Source: an uncultured Clostridia bacterium | Lineage (GTDB): Bacteria; Bacillota; Clostridia; TANB77; CAG-508 | NCBI GenBank assembly: GCA_934167495.1 | Contig: CAKPKP010000001.1 | Location: 124,001 to 188,000 of the forward strand | Direction of reading: 5' to 3' | Length of the DNA: 64,000 nucleotides | Part shown: in pieces, positions 1 to 9,800 of the stretch | How positions within the stretch are numbered: the stretch's first letter is position 1 | How the letters are laid out: each line of letters starts with the position of its first letter | Notes under the pieces: generated by a model | Told to the model about the DNA's origin: nothing | Database searches by the model: none | The model's input: the letters and a program-made list of their open reading frames with translations, nothing else | Position numbers and translations under genes: made by a program

Positions 1-237
1 TTGTAGTAATTCACTAGCAAGCATAGAAAGAAGAGGAGGAGTAAGCGACATTGTTATTCTAAAGTCAACTTTTTCTTCTTCTAATTTCTTAAAATTTAAT
101 AATAAAGGTATATATGTTTCAGAAATAGCCTCATATAACCATTGTTCTTCTAAGTAATCTTCACTTTCAGGGTGATGCACAAATGGAAGATGTGCATGCA
201 ATATAAAACTTACATAACCTTTTGGATTGTTGTTCAT
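1..237 (-). CDS. GH57 1,4-alpha-glucan branching enzyme (5' end only)
   Basis: The first 79 codons are present; the gene runs off the left edge. The start is ATG at 237, with AGGAGA just upstream on the minus strand. The protein opens MNNNPKGYVSFILHAHLPFV, and the HAHLPFVHHPE stretch followed by an EQWLYEAISETYIPLL-type segment is characteristic of glycoside hydrolase family 57 enzymes, the branching-enzyme type in particular (family knowledge). These enzymes make alpha-1,6 branches in glycogen-like glucans in the cytoplasm. The DUF4912 gene immediately upstream on the same strand is the usual companion, and a GT4 glycosyltransferase of the glycogen-synthase-like type lies at 56.5 kb. The exact specificity cannot be judged from 79 residues. 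Confidence 0.8.
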   Translation of the reverse strand, partial: MNNNPKGYVSFILHAHLPFVHHPESEDYLEEQWLYEAISETYIPLLLNFKKLEEEKVDFRITMSLTPPLLSMLASELLQ

Positions 238-304
238 AAAAATCTCCTTTGTAAAAAATATAGGACATTTTAGTAATAATAAAATATCCTAAATAAATGA
301 TAAT

Positions 305-1309
305 TTATTTAATATTTGAAGATGGATTTCCAGATGATGGGTTTCCACCAGAAGAAGGATTATTTAAATTGAATAGAACTTCCATCTTGCTACCATCTAA
401 TTCATAAATTTCATTATAAATATCACTTACACCTAAGTTAGAACCATAAGGATAGTTCTTAGATAAAGGTAAATCCTTTAAATGTTTTTGAGAAATTTCT
501 TGAGTTTTAACATTTTTATATTTAATAGGTGTAGAATAATTGTATTTTTCAAATAAAATGTGATCATTAGGAGATTCAATTTTATTTGAATTTGAAATAA
601 ATAAATAATCATTTTGCAAATTTATATGTTCTTCTGAAAGAGTTTCAGTATTTATAATATTAACTTGAGTTTTAAATTTTCTACCAAAGTCTACAGAATA
701 TTTGCATTTTGAATCATCTATATCAATATACCAGCTATTAGCAAAATCGTTAACAGGAACTTCAAAACTATAGTTTTTATCTTCGTTATGAATTATTAAT
801 ACAGGATATGTTGTATTAAAGAAATCATCTCCAAATGCTTTTTTATAATTTTCAATATCTTTAAGTGAAACATCCCAATAAACGAATAATTTTTTTGGAG
901 TTTGTGCTAATATTTTTACTATGGTTTCATTGTAATTATATGGTAAATCATAATATTCTGAGTTTGTAGAAGATTCACTAGTCTTTTTCTTTTTAGGAAT
1001 CATAGACTTTATAGTATCTATAACAGAAATGGATGTTATTTTTTTAGTCTTTGCTACAATAGATTTTTCTTTCTTTTCTACTACTTTTAAATCTTTTTTA
1101 TTTGAAACTGTAGGTAATTTTTTATTAGTTTTTTTAGAAGAAGTAGAAGAACTAGATGTTTTACTTGTAGCCTTTTTTGCTGTGACCTTAGCTTTAGATG
1201 TAGTGCTTTTTTTCTTTTTTTCTGTTTCTTTTTTTACTGATTTTTTTTCTTCTTCATTTTTAATGATTTTATTTGATTTATCATTTGAATCTTTAGTTAT
1301 TCTTGGCAT
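305..1309 (-). CDS. DUF4912 domain protein
   Basis: 334 residues. The first ~110 are a Lys/Ser/Thr-rich low-complexity region (runs such as EKKKKSTTSKAKVTAKKATS). Residues ~115-260 look like DUF4912: a YDLPYNYNETIVKILAQTP opening, then a LFVYWDVS core. The C-terminus ends in a Gly/Ser/Pro/Asn repeat tail. The start ATG at 1309 has TAAGGAGG upstream. The function of DUF4912 is unknown; such genes commonly sit beside GH57 branching enzymes, as here, so a role linked to glucan metabolism is inferred. The basic N-terminus could bind nucleic acid or polyanionic polymer, which is speculation. Confidence 0.75.
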   Translation of the reverse strand: MPRITKDSNDKSNKIIKNEEEKKSVKKETEKKKKSTTSKAKVTAKKATSKTSSSSTSSKKTNKKLPTVSNKKDLKVVEKKEKSIVAKTKKITSISVIDTIKSMIPKKKKTSESSTNSEYYDLPYNYNETIVKILAQTPKKLFVYWDVSLKDIENYKKAFGDDFFNTTYPVLIIHNEDKNYSFEVPVNDFANSWYIDIDDSKCKYSVDFGRKFKTQVNIINTETLSEEHINLQNDYLFISNSNKIESPNDHILFEKYNYSTPIKYKNVKTQEISQKHLKDLPLSKNYPYGSNLGVSDIYNEIYELDGSKMEVLFNLNNPSSGGNPSSGNPSSNIK

Positions 1310-1477
1310 TAGCCTTTCCTCCTTAGAATGAATTATATAAATTCTATAAATATATTATATATAAAATTAATACTATAATATAGTATATCAAAATATAAAT
1401 AATTACAAGAGAAAAAATAAAAAATATGTAGAAAAATAATACAGAAATACATCTATAAAAATAAATTTAAATAAAGC

Positions 1478-1505
1478 TTGCAAAATTGAGATATTATGAT
1501 ATAAT
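1478..1505 (+). promoter_or_regulatory. Sigma-A-type promoter upstream of tig
   Basis: TTGCAA at 1478-1483 and TATAAT at 1500-1505 are separated by 16 bases, about 50 bases before the trigger factor start. The -10 box matches consensus perfectly and the -35 box fits moderately. This is a prediction from sequence only. Confidence 0.55.
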
Positions 1506-1556
1506 ATAAAAGCTATATTTAGTAAAAATAAAAATTGGAAGGAAGATTAAAAGAAA

Positions 1557-2840
1557 ATGAGTATAAAAATAGAAAAGACAGAAAATCAAAATGAACTAAA
1601 GTTAGAATTTAAAATTGATGCAAAAATATTTGATGAAGGAATACAAACAGTATATAAGAAAAATGCAAAATATTTTAATATACCAGGATTCAGAAAAGGA
1701 AAAGCCCCAATGAGTAGAGTTGAAAGTATTTATGGAAAAGAAATTTTTTACGAAGATGCTTTTAATGAAGTAGTTCCAGAAATATTTGAAAAAGAATTAA
1801 AAGAAAATAATATAGAAGCTGTTAGTAAACCAGATATAGACATTACACAAATAGGAAAAGGACAAGATTTAATATTTACAGCAGTTGTTCAAACAAAACC
1901 AGAAGTAAAACTTGGAAAATATAAAGGTATAGAAGTAAAAAAAGTTGAGTATAATGTAACTGAAAAAGATATAAAACAAGAATTAGAAAAAATGGCAGAA
2001 AGAAATGCAAGATTAGTAAATGTAAAAACAAGAGCTGTAAAAAAAGGAGATATAGCAGTTATTGATTTTGTAGGTTCAGTAGATGGTGTTGAATTTGAAG
2101 GCGGTAAAGCAGAAAACCATGAATTAGAAATAGGAAGCAATACATTTATACCAGGATTTGAAGATCAAATTATAGGAATGAAAGTAGAAGAAGAAAAAGA
2201 TATAAATGTAAAATTCCCAGAAGAATATTTCTCAAAAGATTTAGCTGGAAAAGATGCTGTATTTAAAGTAAAAGTACATGAAATAAAGAAAAAAGAATTA
2301 CCAAAATTAGATGATGAATTTGCAAAAGACGTTAGCGAATTTGATACATTAGAAGAATTAAAAGCAAGCATCAAAGAGAAAAAAGAAAAAGAAAACGAAG
2401 CTAAAGCAAAAGCTGAAATAGAAGAAGCAGCAGTAAATACAGTATGTGATAATACAAAAATAGATATTCCATCAGGAATGATAGAAAATGAAATCGATGA
2501 AATGATTCAAGACATGGATAGAAGATTATCATACCAAGGAATGAATATTGAACAATACTTAAAATTTATTAATAAATCAATGGCAGATTTCAGAGAAGAG
2601 AGCAAAGAAACAGCTGAAAAATCAGTTAAAATGAGATTAGTATTAGAAGCTGTTTATAAAGATGCAAAAATAGAAATAACAGACGCTCAAATAGAAGAAA
2701 AAATTAAAGAATTAGCTGAAAGCTATGGAAGAGACGTAGAAGAATTAAAGAAAAACGAACACTTAAAAATGCATATAGAAGAAAACTTAAAAACAGAAAA
2801 AGCTATTGAATACATAGTTGATAATGCTAAAATAAAATAA
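1557..2840 (+). CDS. tig: Trigger factor, ribosome-associated chaperone
   Basis: 427 residues, the usual length. The N-terminal ribosome-binding domain carries the GFRKGKAP signature near residues 44-51. The middle holds an FKBP-type peptidyl-prolyl isomerase domain (~155-240, with the segment GDIAVIDFVGSVDGVEFEGG). A long helical C-terminal chaperone domain follows. The protein binds near the ribosome exit tunnel and shields nascent chains. The start ATG follows a GGAAGGA-type ribosome binding site. It leads the set tig-clpP-clpX, a conserved order in Firmicutes that joins folding and regulated proteolysis. Confidence 0.97.
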   Translation: MSIKIEKTENQNELKLEFKIDAKIFDEGIQTVYKKNAKYFNIPGFRKGKAPMSRVESIYGKEIFYEDAFNEVVPEIFEKELKENNIEAVSKPDIDITQIGKGQDLIFTAVVQTKPEVKLGKYKGIEVKKVEYNVTEKDIKQELEKMAERNARLVNVKTRAVKKGDIAVIDFVGSVDGVEFEGGKAENHELEIGSNTFIPGFEDQIIGMKVEEEKDINVKFPEEYFSKDLAGKDAVFKVKVHEIKKKELPKLDDEFAKDVSEFDTLEELKASIKEKKEKENEAKAKAEIEEAAVNTVCDNTKIDIPSGMIENEIDEMIQDMDRRLSYQGMNIEQYLKFINKSMADFREESKETAEKSVKMRLVLEAVYKDAKIEITDAQIEEKIKELAESYGRDVEELKKNEHLKMHIEENLKTEKAIEYIVDNAKIK

Positions 2841-2868
2841 TTTTTTAATTAATCAAAGGAGGAAATGT

Positions 2869-3477
2869 ATGTTAGAGAAAAATAGTTTAGTACCTTATGT
2901 TATTGAGCAAACAAGTAAAGGAGAAAGATCATATGATATTTTCTCAAGACTATTAAAAGATAGAATAATATTTTTAGCAGAAGATGTAAATTCTGCATCA
3001 GCAAGTTTAGTTGTAGCACAATTATTATTTTTAGAGTCAGAAGACCCAGATAAAGAAATTTATTTATATATAAATAGCCCAGGTGGTTCTATCACAGACG
3101 GAATGGCTATAGTAGATACAATAAATTATATTAAATGCCCTGTTTCAACAATTTGCGTTGGAATGGCAGCAAGTATGGGAGCTGTACTTTTAGCATCAGG
3201 TGAAAAAGGAAAAAGATTTGCTACTCCAAATGCTGAAATACTTATACATCAACCATTAATAGCTGGTGGAGGAATTTCTGGTCAAACAACAGAAATAAAA
3301 ATCCATGCAGAACATATGGTAAAAACTAGAGAGAAATTAAATAAATTATTAAGTGAAAGAACAGGTCAACCATTAGATGTAATAAATAGAGATACAGAAA
3401 GAGATAATTATATGACAGCAGAAGAAGCTTTAAAATATGGTCTAATAGATGGAATAATGGACGCAAGAACTAAATAA
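2869..3477 (+). CDS. clpP: ATP-dependent Clp protease proteolytic subunit
   Basis: 202 residues. Serine peptidase of family S14: Ser102 in GMAASMGA, His127 in ILIHQPL, and Asp175 in RDTERD form the catalytic triad. AAAGGAGG lies five to eight bases before the ATG at 2869. An ATG five bases upstream is out of frame. ClpP forms the tetradecameric chamber fed by ClpX, whose gene follows 76 bases downstream. Confidence 0.98.
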   Translation: MLEKNSLVPYVIEQTSKGERSYDIFSRLLKDRIIFLAEDVNSASASLVVAQLLFLESEDPDKEIYLYINSPGGSITDGMAIVDTINYIKCPVSTICVGMAASMGAVLLASGEKGKRFATPNAEILIHQPLIAGGGISGQTTEIKIHAEHMVKTREKLNKLLSERTGQPLDVINRDTERDNYMTAEEALKYGLIDGIMDARTK

Positions 3478-3553
3478 TAAATAATAATGGTAAGGGTGTT
3501 ATAAAAATTAATTTGAAACATCCTTATTGTTATATATAAAAGAGGAGAGAAAT

Positions 3554-4840
3554 ATGGCTAAAAATAGCGAAAAAAATATAAAATGTTCTTTTTGTGGAAA
3601 GCCACAAGAAAATGTAAGAAAAATAATTGCAGGACCTGGAGTTTATATATGTGATGAATGTATAAAAGTATGTACTAATATAATTGACGAAGAAATATAT
3701 GATGATGAAATAATGCAAGCTCCAAAAGAAGAAAACGTACTTACTCCAGCTGAAATAAAAGCTATATTAGATGAATATGTTATAGGTCAAGAAGAAGCAA
3801 AAAAGACATTATCTGTTGCTGTATACAACCATTATAAGAGAATAAATAACCTAGAAAATATTAAAGATGTAGAAATACAAAAAAGCAATATTTTATTATT
3901 AGGACCTACAGGATGTGGAAAAACACTTCTTGCCCAAACACTTGCAAAAGTATTAAATGTACCATTTGCAATAGCAGATGCCACAACACTTACAGAAGCA
4001 GGATATGTAGGAGAGGATGTAGAAAATATCTTGTTAAAACTTATTCAATCAGCAGATAATGATATAGCAAGAGCCGAAAGAGGAATAATATATATAGATG
4101 AAATAGATAAGATTTCAAGAAAATCTGAAAACCCTTCAATAACAAGAGATGTAAGCGGTGAAGGTGTTCAACAGGCATTGCTAAAAATAATAGAAGGAAC
4201 AGTAGCATCAGTGCCACCACAAGGAGGAAGAAAACATCCTCAACAAGAATTTATTCAAATAAATACATCAAACATATTATTTATATGTGGAGGAGCTTTT
4301 GAAGGTATTGAGAAAATAGTTAAAGATAGAACAGGAAAAAATACAATAGGTTTTGGAGCTAATGTAGAAAGTAAAAAAGACATAAATAGATTTGAAGCAT
4401 TTAAACAACTATTGCCACAAGATTTATTGAAATTTGGAATGATACCTGAATTTGTAGGAAGACTACCAATTGTAGCAACATTAGAAGGTTTAACACGTGA
4501 AGCTTTAATAGAAATATTAACAAAACCTAAAAATGCATTAGTAAAACAATATAAAAAATTAGTTGAATTAGATGGAGTGGAATTAGAGTTTGAACCAGAA
4601 GCTTTAAATCTAATAGTAGACAAAGCAATAGAAAGAAATACTGGAGCAAGAGGATTACGTTCAATAATTGAAGAAATTATGAGAGATGTAATGTATGATA
4701 TTCCAAGTAATCCTAAAATAACAAAATGCATAATAACAAAAGAAACAGTTGAGAAAAAATCAACTCCAAAGATGGTAATAGATGAAAATAAAGTAGAAGA
4801 TAAAAAAGCTAAAAAAAGAGTTGCATCAAATGTTAATTAA
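3554..4840 (+). CDS. clpX: ATP-dependent Clp protease ATP-binding subunit ClpX
   Basis: 428 residues from ATG 3554, which follows AGAGGAGAG; an in-frame upstream start at 3527 would add nine residues but has no ribosome binding site. The N-terminal C4 zinc domain shows CSFCGKP and CDECIKVC. The AAA+ module has Walker A GPTGCGKT, Walker B IIYIDEIDKI and the sensor region GARGLRS. ClpX unfolds tagged substrates and delivers them to ClpP. The last ~20 residues are Lys-rich and variable. Confidence 0.97.
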   Translation: MAKNSEKNIKCSFCGKPQENVRKIIAGPGVYICDECIKVCTNIIDEEIYDDEIMQAPKEENVLTPAEIKAILDEYVIGQEEAKKTLSVAVYNHYKRINNLENIKDVEIQKSNILLLGPTGCGKTLLAQTLAKVLNVPFAIADATTLTEAGYVGEDVENILLKLIQSADNDIARAERGIIYIDEIDKISRKSENPSITRDVSGEGVQQALLKIIEGTVASVPPQGGRKHPQQEFIQINTSNILFICGGAFEGIEKIVKDRTGKNTIGFGANVESKKDINRFEAFKQLLPQDLLKFGMIPEFVGRLPIVATLEGLTREALIEILTKPKNALVKQYKKLVELDGVELEFEPEALNLIVDKAIERNTGARGLRSIIEEIMRDVMYDIPSNPKITKCIITKETVEKKSTPKMVIDENKVEDKKAKKRVASNVN

Positions 4841-4876
4841 AATCCCCCTTACAGCTTATGTTGTAAGGACACAGGT

Positions 4877-4919
4877 AAAAACAATAGGAATTTTGAATTA
4901 TTTTTCCTATTGTTTTTTT
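4877..4919 (+). terminator. Rho-independent terminator after clpX
   Basis: AAAACAATAGGAA and TTCCTATTGTTTT form a 13-bp stem with a ~14-base loop, followed by a run of T. It closes the tig-clpP-clpX block. A smaller hairpin (CCTTACA/TGTAAGG, ~4847-4868) sits just before it. Confidence 0.8.
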
Positions 4920-4976
4920 ACATTTTCTATGATAAAATTACAAAAAATATAGAGCAGAATTTTGGAGGAAAAATCA

Positions 4977-6380
4977 TTGGATAATAAAGAAGTAGAAAAA
5001 CAAATGGAAATAATAAATCAAATAAAGAACAAAATAGCAAATCGTAATTATAAATATACAATAATAACAATGGGATGTCAGTTAAATGAAAACGATTCAG
5101 AAAAAATATCTGGTATGGTAGAAAATATGGGATATACAAGAACAGATAATGTTTCTGAATCAAATTTAATAATATTTAATACATGCTGTGTTAGAGAAAA
5201 TGCAGAAGAAAGATTATTTGGAAAATTAGGAGAAATAAAAGCATATAAAGAGAAAAACAATGCAATTATAGCTATAGGTGGATGCATGATGCAAGAAAAA
5301 GTTATGCAAGATAAAATTAAAAATAGCTATAATTTTGTAGATATAGTATTTGGAACTCATACATTACACAAATTACCACAAGATATATATGAAATTTTAG
5401 ATGGTCAAAAAAGAGTAAGAGATATACTAGATATAGATGGAGAAGTTTATGAGAATTTACCAATTAAAAGAGATGATAAACATTCTGCATCAGTTACTAT
5501 TATGTACGGATGTAATAATTTCTGTACATATTGTATAGTTCCTTATGTTAGAGGAAGAGAAAGAAGTAGAAAACCTGAAAACATATTGCAAGAGATAGAA
5601 GGTTTAGCAAAAGAAGGATATAAAGAAGTCACACTTTTAGGACAGAACGTAAATTCTTACATGAGAAGTGAAAGAGAAAAAGGAGAGGCTACATCAGAGA
5701 TAAAGTCTTTTGCGGAATTATTAAAAGCAGTAAATAAAATAGAAGGAATAGAGAGAATAAGATTTATATCTCCACATCCAAAAGATTTTACAGATGATGT
5801 TATACAAGCAATTAAAGAATGTGACAAAGTATGCAAAATAATACATTTACCACTTCAATCTGGAAGCTCAAATGTATTAAAAAGGATGAATAGAAAATAT
5901 ACAAAAGAACAATATTTAGAATTGGCAGAAAAAATAAAAAGAGAGATACCTAATGTTGAATTTTCAACAGATATAATAGTAGGATTTCCTGGTGAAACTG
6001 AAGAAGATTTTGAAGATACTCTAGATGTTGTAAGAAAAATTAATTATGAACAAATATTTATGTTTATATATTCTATAAGAGTTGGAACACCAGCTGAAAA
6101 AATGGAAGATCAAGTACCAGAAACGGTAAAACATGAAAGATTTGAAAGATTAAAAGAGTTATATGAAAGCAGAGTTGAAGAAAATAATCAAAAATACATA
6201 GATACAATTCAAAAAGTTATGGTTACAGGCTTTAGTAAAAATAATGGAAAAACTCTTACAGGAAGAACAGAAACAAATAAAACCGTTATTTTTGATGGAA
6301 GTGAAGATTTAATAGGAAAAATAATAGATATAAAAATAATATCTCAACATAAATGGTATTTAAAAGGATCAATTTTATAG
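4977..6380 (+). CDS. miaB: tRNA-2-methylthio-N6-dimethylallyladenosine synthase
   Basis: 467 residues from TTG 4977. I chose TTG because GGAGG at 4964-4968 lies eight bases before it; the longer frame from 4962 would begin inside that ribosome binding site. The N-terminal MTTase domain has three cluster-binding Cys (MGCQLNEND, NTCCVREN, GGCMMQ). The radical SAM motif is CNNFCTYC, and a TRAM domain ends the protein. MiaB methylthiolates A37 of tRNAs reading UNN codons. It is followed closely by mutS, a common clostridial pairing. Confidence 0.95.
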   Translation: MDNKEVEKQMEIINQIKNKIANRNYKYTIITMGCQLNENDSEKISGMVENMGYTRTDNVSESNLIIFNTCCVRENAEERLFGKLGEIKAYKEKNNAIIAIGGCMMQEKVMQDKIKNSYNFVDIVFGTHTLHKLPQDIYEILDGQKRVRDILDIDGEVYENLPIKRDDKHSASVTIMYGCNNFCTYCIVPYVRGRERSRKPENILQEIEGLAKEGYKEVTLLGQNVNSYMRSEREKGEATSEIKSFAELLKAVNKIEGIERIRFISPHPKDFTDDVIQAIKECDKVCKIIHLPLQSGSSNVLKRMNRKYTKEQYLELAEKIKREIPNVEFSTDIIVGFPGETEEDFEDTLDVVRKINYEQIFMFIYSIRVGTPAEKMEDQVPETVKHERFERLKELYESRVEENNQKYIDTIQKVMVTGFSKNNGKTLTGRTETNKTVIFDGSEDLIGKIIDIKIISQHKWYLKGSIL

Positions 6381-6400
6381 AAAAGGAAGGGATAATATAA

Positions 6401-9010
6401 ATGACAGAAGAAGTATCACCTATGATGCAAAACTATTTAAAAACAAAGGAAGAATATAAAGATTGCATATTGTTTTATAGGTTAGGGGATTTTTATGAAA
6501 TGTTTTTTGATGATGCTATAACAGCATCTAGAGAATTAGAAATAACTTTAACTGGTAGAGCTTGCGGGTTAGAAGAGAAAGCTCCAATGTGTGGAGTACC
6601 TTTTCATGCAGTTGATATATATGTATCACGATTAGTAAATAAAGGGTATAAAGTTGCAATATGTGAACAATTAGAAGATCCAAAACAAGCAAAAGGAATA
6701 GTAAAAAGAGATGTTATAAGAGTTATAACACCAGGTACAGTTATAGAATCTAATATGTTAGAAGAAAAGAAAAACAATTATATAATGTCTATAATAAAAA
6801 AAGGAATATTTTTTGGACTTGCAGTATGTGATGTAAGTACAGGAGAATTTTATGCAACTCAAATAATGGGAAGCAATAATTTTGAGAAATTATTAGATGA
6901 AATAGCAAGATATACACCATCTGAACTTGTAATAAATCAACTTATGGGAGATTCAACAGAAGAAATAAATAAAATAAAAGATAGATTGCCTGTATATATA
7001 ACAGTAAAAGAAGAAGAAACATTTTCAGAAAATGTGAATGATTTAAAAGAGAGATATAATATAGTAAATGAACATGGAGATGAAATTTCAGACTTATCAA
7101 ACGAAATGCTTACTGTTTCAGCAATAAATGGATTGAGTTCTTATTTGAATGAAACTCAAAAAGTAAAGTTAAACCACATAAATAAAATTAGAATATATAA
7201 AATAACTAAATATATGTCTTTAGACATTAATGCTAGAAGAAGCTTAGAATTAACAGAAAGAATGAGAGATAAATCTAAAAAGGGAACTTTAATTTGGGTT
7301 CTTGATAGTACTTCAACTTCAATGGGAGGAAGACTTTTAAGAAGATGGATAAATGATCCACTTTTAGATGTAAATGATATTAATAGAAGATTAAATGCTG
7401 TAAAGGAACTTAAAGAGGACATAATGCTAAGAGGTGATTTAATAGAGTCACTTAGAAAAGTATATGATATAGAAAGACTAGCTGGAAAAATAGCATATGG
7501 GAATGTTAATGCAAGAGATATGATTTCATTAAAAAATTCTTTAAGTAGATTACCAGGTATAAAAGATATATTAAAAAATGCATCTTCTAATATGCTTAAA
7601 GATTTGGATGAAAAATTAGATACATTAGAAGATATGGCAAAATTGATAGAAGATTCAATTGTAGATGAACCACCAATCTCTGTAAAAGAAGGCGGGATAA
7701 TAAAAACAGGATATGATTCACAAATAGATGAATATAGAAGAGCATCAACTGATGGAAAAACTTGGATTATTAATATAGAGACCAAAGAAAAAGAATTAAC
7801 AGGTATAAAGAACTTAAAAGTTGGATATACTAAAGTATTTGGATATTATATTGAAATAACAAAATCATTTTTAAATCAGGTACCAGATAGATATATAAGA
7901 AAACAAACGCTTACAAATTGCGAAAGATTTGTAACAGAAGAATTAAAGGAAATAGAAGACAAAATATTAGGAGCAGAAGAAAAAATTGTAACATTGGAAT
8001 ATAATGAATTTGTAAAAATCAGAGATAAGCTTGCAAGTAATATTGAAAGACTTCAATTATCAGCAAATGTAGTTTCTACTATAGATGTTTTAACATCATT
8101 AGCTACAGTTGCAGACAATAATGAATATGTAATGCCAATAGTAGATAATTCTGGAGAAATAGATATAAAAGAAGGAAGGCATCCAGTAATAGAAAAAATG
8201 ATACAAGCTGGAAGTTTTGTACAAAATGATACACATCTTAATAAGAATGAAGATAGAGTGGCAATAATTACAGGACCAAATATGGCTGGAAAATCAACAT
8301 ATATGAGGCAAGTAACTTTAATAACACTAATGGCACAAATAGGAAGCTTTGTACCAGCAAGTTATGCTAAGATAGGTGTAGTAGATAAGATATTTACAAG
8401 AGTTGGTGCATCAGATGATTTAAGTATGGGTCAAAGTACTTTCATGGTAGAAATGATGGAAGTAGCTAATATATTAAAAGAGGCAACGAGCAACAGTTTA
8501 GTAATATTAGATGAAATAGGAAGAGGAACATCAACATATGATGGATTATCTATTGCATGGGCAGTTGCTGAATACATTGCAAGCAAAGAAAAGATTGGGT
8601 GTAAAACATTGTTTGCAACACATTATCATGAATTGACACAATTGGAAGGAAAAGTAGATGGAATAAAAAATTATTCTGTTGCAGTAAAAGAAAAAGGTGA
8701 AGATGTAATTTTCTTAAGAAAAATTATAAGAGGCGGAACTGATGAAAGTTACGGAATTCATGTTGCAAAATTAGCTGGTGTTCCAAATAGTGTTGTTACA
8801 ACTTCAACTAAAATATTAAAATCATTAGAAAGAAAAAGTGCATTAATAGAGAAAAAAGAAGAAAACAAAAAAGTAACAGATGGACAATTAGATATGTATA
8901 ATTATAAATTAGCAGATATTGCTCAAGAATTAGACAAAGTAGATTTAAATGAATTAACTCCAATAAATGCATTAAACATATTAGTAAAAATGAAAGAAAA
9001 AATGCAATAG
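6401..9010 (+). CDS. mutS: DNA mismatch repair protein MutS
   Basis: 869 residues, the normal length. The mismatch-reading Phe-Tyr-Glu lies at residues 31-33 (GDFYEMFF). The ATPase domain has Walker A GPNMAGKST near residue 625, the segment MSTFMVEMMEVANIL type helix, Walker B VILDEIGRGTSTYDG and FATHYHEL. The start ATG 6401 follows AAGGAAGGG. MutS recognises mispairs and starts repair; mutL, often next, is not here. The downstream gene is a permease. Confidence 0.97.
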   Translation: MTEEVSPMMQNYLKTKEEYKDCILFYRLGDFYEMFFDDAITASRELEITLTGRACGLEEKAPMCGVPFHAVDIYVSRLVNKGYKVAICEQLEDPKQAKGIVKRDVIRVITPGTVIESNMLEEKKNNYIMSIIKKGIFFGLAVCDVSTGEFYATQIMGSNNFEKLLDEIARYTPSELVINQLMGDSTEEINKIKDRLPVYITVKEEETFSENVNDLKERYNIVNEHGDEISDLSNEMLTVSAINGLSSYLNETQKVKLNHINKIRIYKITKYMSLDINARRSLELTERMRDKSKKGTLIWVLDSTSTSMGGRLLRRWINDPLLDVNDINRRLNAVKELKEDIMLRGDLIESLRKVYDIERLAGKIAYGNVNARDMISLKNSLSRLPGIKDILKNASSNMLKDLDEKLDTLEDMAKLIEDSIVDEPPISVKEGGIIKTGYDSQIDEYRRASTDGKTWIINIETKEKELTGIKNLKVGYTKVFGYYIEITKSFLNQVPDRYIRKQTLTNCERFVTEELKEIEDKILGAEEKIVTLEYNEFVKIRDKLASNIERLQLSANVVSTIDVLTSLATVADNNEYVMPIVDNSGEIDIKEGRHPVIEKMIQAGSFVQNDTHLNKNEDRVAIITGPNMAGKSTYMRQVTLITLMAQIGSFVPASYAKIGVVDKIFTRVGASDDLSMGQSTFMVEMMEVANILKEATSNSLVILDEIGRGTSTYDGLSIAWAVAEYIASKEKIGCKTLFATHYHELTQLEGKVDGIKNYSVAVKEKGEDVIFLRKIIRGGTDESYGIHVAKLAGVPNSVVTTSTKILKSLERKSALIEKKEENKKVTDGQLDMYNYKLADIAQELDKVDLNELTPINALNILVKMKEKMQ

Positions 9011-9093
9011 TAAGTAAATGAGTTTATATAATTAAAAAGAATAAAAAAAATAATTTTAGAAATTATAATATTATAGAATATAAGGAGATTTTT

Positions 9094-9473
9094 ATGGCTG
9101 AGATAATAGTAGGTATAGTTTCTGGAATTATAAGTGGAACTGGAATGGGTGGAGGCACTATATTAATACTTGTACTTTCATTTTTTATGAATGTATCGCA
9201 ACACAAGGCACAAGCAACCAATTTGGTATTTTTTATTCCAACTTCAATAGCGGCAATAATTGGAAATATAAATCAAAAATTAATTAATTGGAAAGTTCGG
9301 TATAAATATAGCAATATATGGAAGCATAGGAGCTGCTGTAGGTGCAAACATAGCAAGTAAAATGAATGCAAATCGGATTAAAAAAATATTTCGGCATTTT
9401 TTTACTATTTATAACAATTTATGAAATATATTCATATGTAAAATTGTATATATTTTCTCCTAAAAAGACATAA
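9094..9473 (+). CDS. Half-size TauE/SafE (TSUP) permease, needs two +1 shifts
   Basis: The first frame encodes 68 residues (GIISGTGMGGGTILILVLSF, typical of the TSUP amino half) and then runs out of frame at GTT-CGG-T (C at 9298). Skipping that C gives GINIAIYGSIGAAVGANIAS. A second in-frame CGG (AAT-CGG-A, C at 9374) again needs the C skipped, giving GLKKYFGIFLLFITIYEIY and a stop at 9471. The restored protein is 125 residues with no gap, the length of clostridial half-TSUP subunits that pair to form an anion/sulfite-type exporter. No partner half-gene is present. It could be a pseudogene, a sequence error, or a recoded gene; see findings. Confidence 0.7.
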
Positions 9474-9505
9474 TAAATTTATAATGTAAAAACAGGAGGT
9501 AAGAT

Positions 9506-9646
9506 ATGAAATTTATAAAAGGAATAATGTTAGGTTCAGCAATAACAGCAGGTGCAATGATGTTATATTCTGATGGAATAAATACAAATAAAAAGAAAAT
9601 GATTAAAAAAAGCAAACAATTTGCTAAAAAAATAGGAATGATGTAA
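9506..9646 (+). CDS. Small membrane-associated protein, unknown function
   Basis: 46 residues from ATG 9506 with ACAGGAGG upstream. The N-terminus is MKFIKGIMLGSAITAGAMM, a short hydrophobic Gly/Ala-rich segment resembling the single helix of YtxH-like small proteins. A Lys-rich tail (KKKMIKKSKQFAKKI) follows. I do not recognise a named family with confidence. The good ribosome binding site and a following terminator support expression. Confidence 0.6.
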   Translation: MKFIKGIMLGSAITAGAMMLYSDGINTNKKKMIKKSKQFAKKIGMM

Positions 9647-9662
9647 TGAAAATGTTCTAAAG

Positions 9663-9720
9663 AGGACTGAAATTTTTGAAAGTTAGTAAAAATAGCTTTG
9701 AAAGATTTCAGTCCTTTATT
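9663..9720 (+). terminator. Probable terminator after the small ORF
   Basis: AGGACTGAAATTT at 9663-9675 pairs with ATTTCAGTCCT at 9705-9715, followed by TTTATT. The loop is ~29 bases, longer than usual. Confidence 0.5.
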
Positions 9721-9800
9721 GGTATATTAAAAAAATTAAATAAATTGCAACAAAATAAATTAAATTATCGTCTTATATTATATGAAAGGAGTAATCTTGG

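Noticed and set aside
1029..1331. Plus-strand ORF opposite the DUF4912 gene
   Set aside because: It is the antisense of the Lys-rich low-complexity region, giving Phe/Leu/Val-rich translation; no ribosome binding site or family match. Other long antisense frames were dropped for the same reason.
9385..9395. TTTCGG as a third frameshift site in the TSUP gene
   Set aside because: Once the C at 9374 is skipped, this reads TTC-GGC (Phe-Gly) in frame and the protein continues normally, so no further shift is needed.
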